DNA of 9,042 nt. Origin: Acidobacteriota bacterium (GTDB lineage Bacteria; Acidobacteriota; Terriglobia; Terriglobales; Acidobacteriaceae). The translations under genes and the position numbers were made by a program. The notes below the pieces were generated by a model that was not told the DNA's origin, searched no databases, and saw nothing but the letters and a program-made list of their open reading frames with translations. The number at the start of each line of letters is the position of its first letter. Positions within the stretch are counted from its first letter, which is position 1. The stretch is taken from positions 1 through 9,042 of the forward strand of contig JAJZNH010000796.1 of NCBI GenBank assembly GCA_021811745.1, in the 5' to 3' direction. Positions 1 through 4,168 of the stretch are shown here, piece by piece.

Positions 1-318
1 GTGGCGGAAGCCGCCGTCGTGGGCCGGCCCGACGATCTCAAGGGACAGGCGATCTCCGCCTTCGTCTCTCTCGAAAGCGGCAACCAGCCTTCCAACGAAC
101 TGAAAGAAGAGCTGCGCAAATGGGTCGCCAAGGAGATCGGCGCCCTGGCCCGCCCCGACGACATCCGCTTCACCGACAGCCTGCCCAAAACCCGCTCCGG
201 CAAAATCATGCGCCGCCTGCTGCGCGAACTCGCCACCCACGGCGAAATCAAGGGCGACGTGACCACCCTCGAAGACTTCACAGTGATCGCCAAGCTGCGG
301 GAAGCCGAGGAAGGCTAG
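1..318 (+). CDS. acs: Acetyl-CoA synthetase, C-terminal fragment (5' end outside window)
   Basis: This is the last 105 codons of an AMP-forming acetyl-CoA synthetase, which activates acetate to acetyl-CoA through acetyl-AMP in the cytoplasm. The fragment is the small C-terminal domain that rotates between the two half-reactions. The visible signature is [11 protein letters not shown] at residues 62-72 of the fragment. Its lysine (residue 68) matches the catalytic, acetylation-regulated lysine of the family. The family-typical [11 protein letters not shown] stretch precedes it, and a GDVTTLED tail resembles the usual GD-x-(S/T)TL-x-D ending. The first codon is GTG, but it lies inside a conserved part of the domain, so it is read as internal valine and the gene as cut by the window edge. 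It ends with TAG at 316-318. The acyl-CoA synthetase superfamily is certain; Acs rather than propionyl-CoA synthetase is likely from the tail motif. Confidence 0.93.
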   Translation: MAEAAVVGRPDDLKGQAISAFVSLESGNQPSNELKEELRKWVAKEIGALARPDDIRFTDSLPKTRSGKIMRRLLRELATHGEIKGDVTTLEDFTVIAKLREAEEG

Positions 319-572
319 AGCACCGGGCGCGCTTCAGCGTGCCATCGTTAGTCCCGCGCTTCAGGATTGGGTTGTCATCCCAACGTCGAAAGCGCAGCGT
401 TGATCGCCCGCACTGCGGAATTGGGTCATTCGCCCCGCGCCGGAGGCGCAGCGTTGATTAGCCCCGCGCTTCAGCGTGGGGTAAGCGCCCCATAATGCCT
501 CCGGAGTCCCGTAGGGACGGCGCGCGGCTAGTCGGCTTTGACATTGTTTCTCCACCCGCCTACTCTCAACCC
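319..572. repeat. Intergenic cluster of short GC-rich direct and inverted repeats
   Basis: The gap between acs and the antitoxin gene holds no convincing gene but is full of short repeats. CGCGCTTCAGCGTG occurs at 328-341 and 465-478. A third related copy, TTAGTCCCGCGCTTCA, lies near 349-362 and matches TTAGCCCCGCGCTTCA around 458-473 at all but one base. GCGCAGCGTTGAT occurs at 392-404 and 446-458. Small hairpins are interleaved: TTGGG/CCCAA at 367-371 and 379-383, CCCCGCGC/GCGTGGGG around 462-480, and GTCCC-GTA-GGGAC at 506-518. The mixture of degenerate direct repeats and hairpins resembles dispersed intergenic repeats of acidobacterial-type genomes. It could also end acs transcription, though no U-tract follows any hairpin. 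Confidence 0.6.
538..566 (+). promoter_or_regulatory. Putative sigma70-type promoter, possibly leaderless, for the toxin-antitoxin cassette
   Basis: A perfect -35 hexamer TTGACA (538-543) is followed after exactly 17 bases by TACTCT (561-566), a weak -10 matching TATAAT at the key T, A and final T positions. Initiation about seven bases downstream would fall on or next to the antitoxin ATG at 573, giving a leaderless or near-leaderless mRNA. No Shine-Dalgarno precedes that ATG, which fits. This is sequence inference only; no repressor operator could be recognised. Confidence 0.45.
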
Positions 573-797
573 ATGACCATCCAGCTCACCGCCGAGCAGG
601 AAGCCCGCCTCCGCGAAATCGCCGCGCAGGCCGGCAGGCCCATCGAAGACCTGGCGCGCGAGGCCGTGGACCGATTTCTCGACGAAGAGACCCGCTTCCG
701 CGCTGCCGTACAGGAAGGCATCGATGCGGCGGACCGGGGCGCGTTTCTCTCACCGGCCCAGGTGAGGGGACGAGTTGAGCGGGTACTGAAATCCTGA
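573..797 (+). CDS. Antitoxin of a type II system (ParD/CopG-like ribbon-helix-helix)
   Basis: This is a 74-residue protein that probably neutralises the ParE-like toxin encoded 21 bases downstream and represses the shared promoter. The N-terminus, MTIQLTAEQEARLREIAAQ, has the short beta strand plus helix expected of a ribbon-helix-helix DNA-binding fold. A second helix (about residues 23-40, IEDLAREAVDRFLDEE) follows. The C-terminal part, around FRAAVQEGIDAADRGAFLS, resembles the toxin-wrapping tail of many small antitoxins, where a Gly-x-x-x-A-D-x-G pattern is common. The ATG at 573 is chosen because it starts the conserved fold. An upstream in-frame ATG at 495 would add 26 unlike residues from the repeat region. 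No Shine-Dalgarno is visible, and the promoter at 538-566 would put the transcript start at the ATG. The antitoxin role rests mainly on size, fold pattern and the toxin neighbour. Confidence 0.78.
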   Translation: MTIQLTAEQEARLREIAAQAGRPIEDLAREAVDRFLDEETRFRAAVQEGIDAADRGAFLSPAQVRGRVERVLKS

Positions 798-818
798 CCG
801 TACGAAATGCGGGATCCA

Positions 819-1103
819 ATGCAAGTAAGATGGACAGAACCTGCGGCTCGGGACCTCGAAGAAATCACCGAATTCATTCGAAACGACCAGCCCTCAGCGG
901 CGGAGAATATTGCCAGAACGCTTTTCGATGCTGCCAGCAGCCTCAATCTCTTCCCGGCCAGGGGACGAAGGGGAAGAATCCCTGGCACCCATGAACTGGT
1001 CATCTCCGGACTCCCGTACATCGTCGTTTATCGCATCACGGATGCGGCCGTTCACATCCTGCGCATCTACCACGGCGCCCGCGATTGGCCGAGGAAGTCA
1101 TGA
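819..1103 (+). CDS. ParE/RelE-type toxin
   Basis: This is a 94-residue type II toxin of the ParE/RelE superfamily. Known ParE toxins poison DNA gyrase and RelE members cleave mRNA on the ribosome; the pattern here is closer to ParE. Typical features are the opening VRWTEPAARDLEEITEFI, the central FPARGRRGRIPGTHELVIS with its basic turn, the strand GLPYIVVYRI and the closing ILRIYHGARDWP. The start at 819 (MQVRW) is preferred because family members usually begin two to four residues before the W-(T/S) motif. A start at 807 would add MRDP, and neither has a strong ribosome site. The gene lies just after the antitoxin, and its stop overlaps the next gene's ATG by four bases, so translation of all three is probably coupled. 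The toxin family is confident; the exact target is not visible. Confidence 0.87.
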   Translation: MQVRWTEPAARDLEEITEFIRNDQPSAAENIARTLFDAASSLNLFPARGRRGRIPGTHELVISGLPYIVVYRITDAAVHILRIYHGARDWPRKS

Positions 1104-1594
1104 CGGCTCTCGAAGAATATCTCCGGACCATCACCGACCCGGACTGCGAATACGTTTCGGGCAGGATTGAGCTCCGCACGCCAGCCGAGTACGATCATGC
1201 CACCTGGCAGACGATTCTGGCTGCCTTCTTTACCATCCATCAACGGGAACTCGGAATCGAAGCGCGCACCGAACTGCGCGTCCAGGTGGCCCCAGACCGC
1301 TTCCGCATCCCCGATGTGACCCTCCTCAGCCGCACGGCTCCGCGCGAGCAGATCGTCACCCACGCTCCGCTGGCGGTCTTTGAAATCCTCTCGCCGGAGG
1401 ACCTGATGTCGCGGATGCTGGAAAAGCTCGCCGATTATGAGCGCATGGGCATCGTGGCCATCTGGCTGATCGAGCCCAAAAAGCAGGTCTGCTACCACTA
1501 CCGCGGCGGCCAGCTCACGCCCCAGGACACCTTCTCTCTACCCGGAACATCCTTCACCGTAGCTTTCAACGAAATCGCGGCGCTGGCGGACTGA
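1100..1594 (+). CDS. Uma2-family (DUF820) PD-(D/E)XK nuclease-like protein
   Basis: This is a 164-residue protein of the Uma2 family (DUF820), which has a restriction-endonuclease-like PD-(D/E)XK fold and mostly unknown biological roles. The expected catalytic elements are present: RIPDVTLLS with Asp72, then LAVFEILSPED with Glu95, then Lys109 in the helix LEKLADYERMGI. The strand IWLIEPKK and a short beta-rich C-terminus follow. The pattern matches the family's PDV, E-(V/I)-L-S-P and EKL-x-x-Y-x-x-x-G hallmarks, so the active site looks intact. The ATG at 1100 overlaps the toxin TGA (ATGA) and has GAGGAAG just upstream. A TTG at 1085 is possible but sits deep inside the toxin gene. The overlap makes it the third gene of the toxin-antitoxin transcript, although Uma2 genes are usually found alone or in tandem arrays. 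The family is confident; the function is unknown. Confidence 0.85.
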   Translation: MTALEEYLRTITDPDCEYVSGRIELRTPAEYDHATWQTILAAFFTIHQRELGIEARTELRVQVAPDRFRIPDVTLLSRTAPREQIVTHAPLAVFEILSPEDLMSRMLEKLADYERMGIVAIWLIEPKKQVCYHYRGGQLTPQDTFSLPGTSFTVAFNEIAALAD

Positions 1595-1631
1595 TCCCTT
1601 CAACGCCACCCTCGGGCGACAACTTCGCAAA

Positions 1632-1669
1632 ACGAAACCGGGCTGGCGCAAGCGCCAGCCCGGTTTCGT
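1632..1669. terminator. Bidirectional hairpin terminator between convergent genes
   Basis: A perfect 16-bp stem (1633-1648 against 1653-1668) with the four-base loop CAAG sits between the stops of the Uma2 gene (plus) and the PPIase gene (minus). Reading the minus strand, the stem is followed by TTTTG, a short U-tract. On the plus strand it is followed only by the mildly T-rich TCTCACT. It is probably a better terminator for the minus-strand genes, but its placement suits both. Confidence 0.8.
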
Positions 1670-1684
1670 CTCACTCCCAATCGC

Positions 1685-2761
1685 TTATTGCGCTTGCACG
1701 CCCTGCTTCAGAATCTGCTCGGCAAAGTAGTTGCGGACCTTCGCGTCGTCCTGGAGGGTCTCGAGATAGGCATTCTGCAGCACCTGCTTCTGGCCGTCAT
1801 GAAGAAGCTGGTGAATGTACTGCTGCACCCGCGGATCGTTCAACTCGCGCTGGCCGGCGGGGTCGCGGCCAATCAGCTTGAAAATGTCGTATTCGGTCAC
1901 CCTGCGGCCGGGACCGGTGCCGTTGTACATGGGAATGACCTCGGTGAACTGGTCGGGTTTGAGCTGGCTCACGGCATCGTAGACCAGCGCGTACTGGTTC
2001 TTGAGATCCGTCTCGTTGATGAAGCCCATGTCGCCGCCGTTGGAGGCGGTGTTGGAGTCCTCTGAGAAGGCCGCCGCCACCGATCCGAAATCGTCGCCGC
2101 TCTCCAGGCGATTGTGCGCCGTTTGAATCTTCTTCTTGGGATCGGCATCGGCCACCGCTTTGCCGCCCATCCCCGCAGCTTGCTGCGGCGTGGCGGCCAC
2201 CACGATCCGCGCCAGGTGAAACCGCGGCTGAACCAGGTTGAAGTCCGCCTTGTGGGTCATGTAATAGTCGCGAATCTCGGCGTCCGTAATGTTGATCTTC
2301 GACTCGATTTCCTTGTTGAGCAGCTTGTCCCTGGTCAACTGGCGGCGCAGGTTGCGCTTCAGTTCATCGAGCGTCAGGTCCTGCTGCTTGAGCAGGGTTT
2401 CGAACTGGTCCTGGGTGTAAGGCGCCTTGATTTCCGTAAGCCGGGCGTTGACATCCTCGTCGGAGGCGGTGAGGTTGAGCTTGGCCGCGCGCTGCTGCAA
2501 GATCTCGTCGTCGATCAGGCTGCGCAGAACCTGCAAGCGGCGGATATCGCTTTCCACCGGCGTGAGCTTCTGCGGGGTGTCGCCCATGCTGGCCCGGTAC
2601 GCGCGCTCCAGGTCGGCGTGCGAAATCTCCTTGCCATTGACCGTCGCGACCACATCGACTGCGGGCGAGTGGCGGCAACCGGCGGCGGCCACCAGCGCAG
2701 CGCTGAGAAAAAGAAAAACAACGGAACGGCAACGCATCCCAAAATCAGTTCTAACGTGCAA
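1685..2761 (-). CDS. SurA/PpiC-like peptidylprolyl isomerase family lipoprotein
   Basis: This is a predicted periplasmic, lipid-anchored chaperone of the SurA/parvulin family. A signal peptide ends in the lipobox AAAGC (Cys29 with this start). A SurA-type helical N-domain spans about residues 34-168, beginning VVATVNGKEISHADLERAY. A parvulin (PPIC) domain spans about 178-298, recognised by ESGDDFGSVAAAFSEDSN and SNGGDMGF. A short helical C-terminus follows. The domain order matches SurA-like proteins with one PPIase domain. The two usual catalytic histidines are not in place: the ARHIL-type position reads LARIVV (Arg185) and the late GxHI-type position reads EYDIF (Asp292), so it may be mainly a holdase. 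The TTG at 2761 is chosen because AGGAG lies seven bases upstream. The ATG at 2737 gives a more compact lipoprotein signal but has no ribosome site, and an ATG at 2776 also lacks one. It is the last gene of the minus-strand block. Confidence 0.85.
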   Translation of the reverse strand: MHVRTDFGMRCRSVVFLFLSAALVAAAGCRHSPAVDVVATVNGKEISHADLERAYRASMGDTPQKLTPVESDIRRLQVLRSLIDDEILQQRAAKLNLTASDEDVNARLTEIKAPYTQDQFETLLKQQDLTLDELKRNLRRQLTRDKLLNKEIESKINITDAEIRDYYMTHKADFNLVQPRFHLARIVVAATPQQAAGMGGKAVADADPKKKIQTAHNRLESGDDFGSVAAAFSEDSNTASNGGDMGFINETDLKNQYALVYDAVSQLKPDQFTEVIPMYNGTGPGRRVTEYDIFKLIGRDPAGQRELNDPRVQQYIHQLLHDGQKQVLQNAYLETLQDDAKVRNYFAEQILKQGVQAQ

Positions 2762-2890
2762 CGTTTGACTCCTCATGAGGCGGTCCCGCTTGTTCTTCGC
2801 TTTGCCCCACGCCCCCCAAAGACGCTTGTCCCTCTGGGTCCCCCGAACCGCACAACCCAAGGGAACCGAGCGGACCAGCCCCGGCATTCA

Positions 2891-2930
2891 AGAATAAATC
2901 CGGAACCCGCTCCGGCGACAAAAGTTCCGG
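2891..2930 (-). terminator. Weak terminator-like hairpin after the DsbA-like gene
   Basis: Just past the stop of the DsbA-like gene, CCGGAAC (2900-2906) and GTTCCGG (2924-2930) can form a 7-bp stem with a 17-base loop. On the minus strand the stem is followed by ATTTATTCT. The long loop and interrupted T-tract make this weak. It might only reduce read-through into the PPIase gene, whose start lies about 170 bases downstream. Otherwise the gap 2762-2933 shows nothing clear. Confidence 0.25.
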
Positions 2931-2933
2931 CGC

Positions 2934-3887
2934 TCACTTGCTTTCGTTCCCGGCTCCGGAGGCTGGGTGCCCGGCGGGCGCATTCGCGTCCGCCGGCGGG
3001 GGATTCTCTCCCTCGGCGCGCAGGGCGCGATCGATCACCGCCCAGAGCTGATCCTTGGGCACGGCGCCATCGATCCGTTCGCCGTTGACGAACAGCGCCG
3101 GAGTGCCATCGATCTTCAGGGCCTCGGCCTGCTTCTGCTCCGCGCGCACGGCGGTTTCGTCCTGCTTGGCGATGCACGCATTGAGTTTGCCGGTATCCAG
3201 CTTACCCAGCGCGCCTTCCTGTTGGGCCACGCGGTCCAAAGCGGCATTGCTTTTTTGCAGGTTCCGGTCCGGACCGGTGATTTCGTCGCCGTGGGTATGG
3301 AGGTAGTCGACGTAGTTCCAGTAGACCTCTCCGTTCTGCTGCGCCAGGCAATTCGCATCCACCGCCGCGTGCATGGCCCAGGGGTGCAGTTCGGTGAGCG
3401 GGTCGTCCTTGTAGATGAAACGCACCTGGTCCTTGTAGTGCTCCATGGTGGATGGAAACAGCTCCTGGTGCATGCGCGCGCAGTAGGGGCACTCCAGGTC
3501 GTCGAAATTGATGACCGTGACCTTGGCATTGGGATTGCCCCGCACCGGCCGGCCGGTGGTGTCGATCGATTCGCCGGGGACCTTGGTCAGGTCCATCGTG
3601 TCGAGGTGCACCAGCTTGGTGTTGTCGTCGGAGATCAGAAACTTGATGAGCTGCGAGTTGCCTCCGCGCGAGACGGTGATGGGCAGCGTCTGGTATCCCG
3701 CAAACTGGCTCGGCCCGCGCGCGCCGATCTGAACACTCACGTCGGAAGGCAGATCGTACTGCGAGCGGACCAGAACCTCGATGCGGCGATCGAGGGAAGC
3801 GCTGGAGGCTGTGGGCGGCGTTTGCGCCTTGCAGCCCAGCACAAGGCTGAAAACAGCAAGTCCCGCCAGGAAACGAAGTTGCGGCAA
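2934..3887 (-). CDS. DsbA-like thioredoxin-fold lipoprotein (CPYC active site)
   Basis: This is a 317-residue secreted thiol-disulfide oxidoreductase of the DsbA/Thioredoxin_4 group. The signal peptide ends in a lipobox, LVLGC with Cys19, suggesting a lipid anchor. An unassigned N-terminal region (about 30-110) has the feel of a small dimerisation or docking domain. The thioredoxin fold begins at AKVTVINFDDLECPYC, with active-site cysteines 133 and 136. A helical insert holds HPWAMHAAVDANCLAQ. The cis-proline is in GTPALFVNG (Pro263). Cys180 and Cys238 flank the helical insert and could form a second, structural disulfide as in some DsbA relatives. Residues from about 291 to the end are a Pro/Ala/Gly-rich tail. 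The start is TTG, supported by AAGAGGA seven bases upstream. It lies between lptD and a SurA-like gene, which points to envelope protein folding. Oxidase rather than isomerase activity is an inference. Confidence 0.88.
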   Translation of the reverse strand: MPQLRFLAGLAVFSLVLGCKAQTPPTASSASLDRRIEVLVRSQYDLPSDVSVQIGARGPSQFAGYQTLPITVSRGGNSQLIKFLISDDNTKLVHLDTMDLTKVPGESIDTTGRPVRGNPNAKVTVINFDDLECPYCARMHQELFPSTMEHYKDQVRFIYKDDPLTELHPWAMHAAVDANCLAQQNGEVYWNYVDYLHTHGDEITGPDRNLQKSNAALDRVAQQEGALGKLDTGKLNACIAKQDETAVRAEQKQAEALKIDGTPALFVNGERIDGAVPKDQLWAVIDRALRAEGENPPPADANAPAGHPASGAGNESK

Positions 3888-3894
3888 AGTGATT

Positions 3895-3901
3895 TCCTCT
3901 T
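3895..3901 (-). promoter_or_regulatory. Ribosome binding site that fixes the TTG start of the DsbA-like gene
   Basis: The minus strand reads AAGAGGA here, seven bases before the TTG at 3887-3885. No ATG or GTG with comparable spacing yields an intact signal peptide, so this Shine-Dalgarno decides the start. Confidence 0.65.
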
Positions 3902-4054
3902 AGAAAGGATACCCCAGAGCGGGGGCTCCGCACCCGCAAGCTGGGTATTTTCAGTCCCTCGGGAATGGACGCACGGCCAGGGCAAAGGCAAACTCCGTGA
4001 CCCGATGTTCAGCGAAGTTTGACTCCCGCGCAGGAGGCGCCGGACGCCGCGCTA

Positions 4055-4168
4055 AAGCGGTTCTCCAATGGGTGTCGAGCGAGGCCGAGGCGATCAAGTG
4101 GCGTTTTCCTTAAGAAAACGCCGCCCTGCAGGATTTTGGCGACTCGATAGAAATTGGAGAACCGCCTT
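4055..4168. repeat. 114-bp palindromic MITE/REP-like element, copy 1
   Basis: This is the first of two near-identical 114-bp copies in the window, matching the second at 110 of 114 positions in the same orientation. Terminal inverted repeats pair AAGCGGTTCTCCAAT (4055-4069) with ATTGGAGAACCGCCTT (4153-4168, one extra C). A second short pairing, TCGAG/CTCGA, lies at 4075-4079 and 4143-4147. The centre is an 11-bp hairpin, 4098-4108 against 4114-4124, with one G-T wobble. The element has no coding capacity and no clear target-site duplication. It ends exactly at the lptD stop codon, supplying the last two bases of TAA. It occupies the lptD to DsbA-like intergenic gap, so it would be transcribed if these genes share an mRNA. 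Confidence 0.85.

Noticed and set aside
319..530. CRISPR array in the repeat cluster after acs
   Set aside because: Repeat units are short, irregularly spaced and degenerate. There are no uniform spacers and no cas genes nearby.
566..1021. Minus-strand open frame (151 codons) opposite the toxin-antitoxin genes
   Set aside because: It covers both toxin and antitoxin in antisense, with Ser/Arg-rich composition and no family signature.
2114..3088. Plus-strand open frame (324 codons) antisense to the SurA-like gene and the intergenic gap
   Set aside because: It is antisense to a well-supported coding region and spans an intergenic gap and the end of another gene, with Arg/Pro-rich nonsense-like sequence.
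2967..4022. Plus-strand open frame (351 codons) antisense to the DsbA-like gene
   Set aside because: It mirrors a gene with a clear CPYC thioredoxin fold, lipobox and ribosome site, and shows no domain of its own.
4055..4168. Intrinsic terminator of lptD formed by the repeat element hairpin
   Set aside because: The central stem is strong, but no U-tract follows it on either strand, so classic intrinsic termination is not supported.
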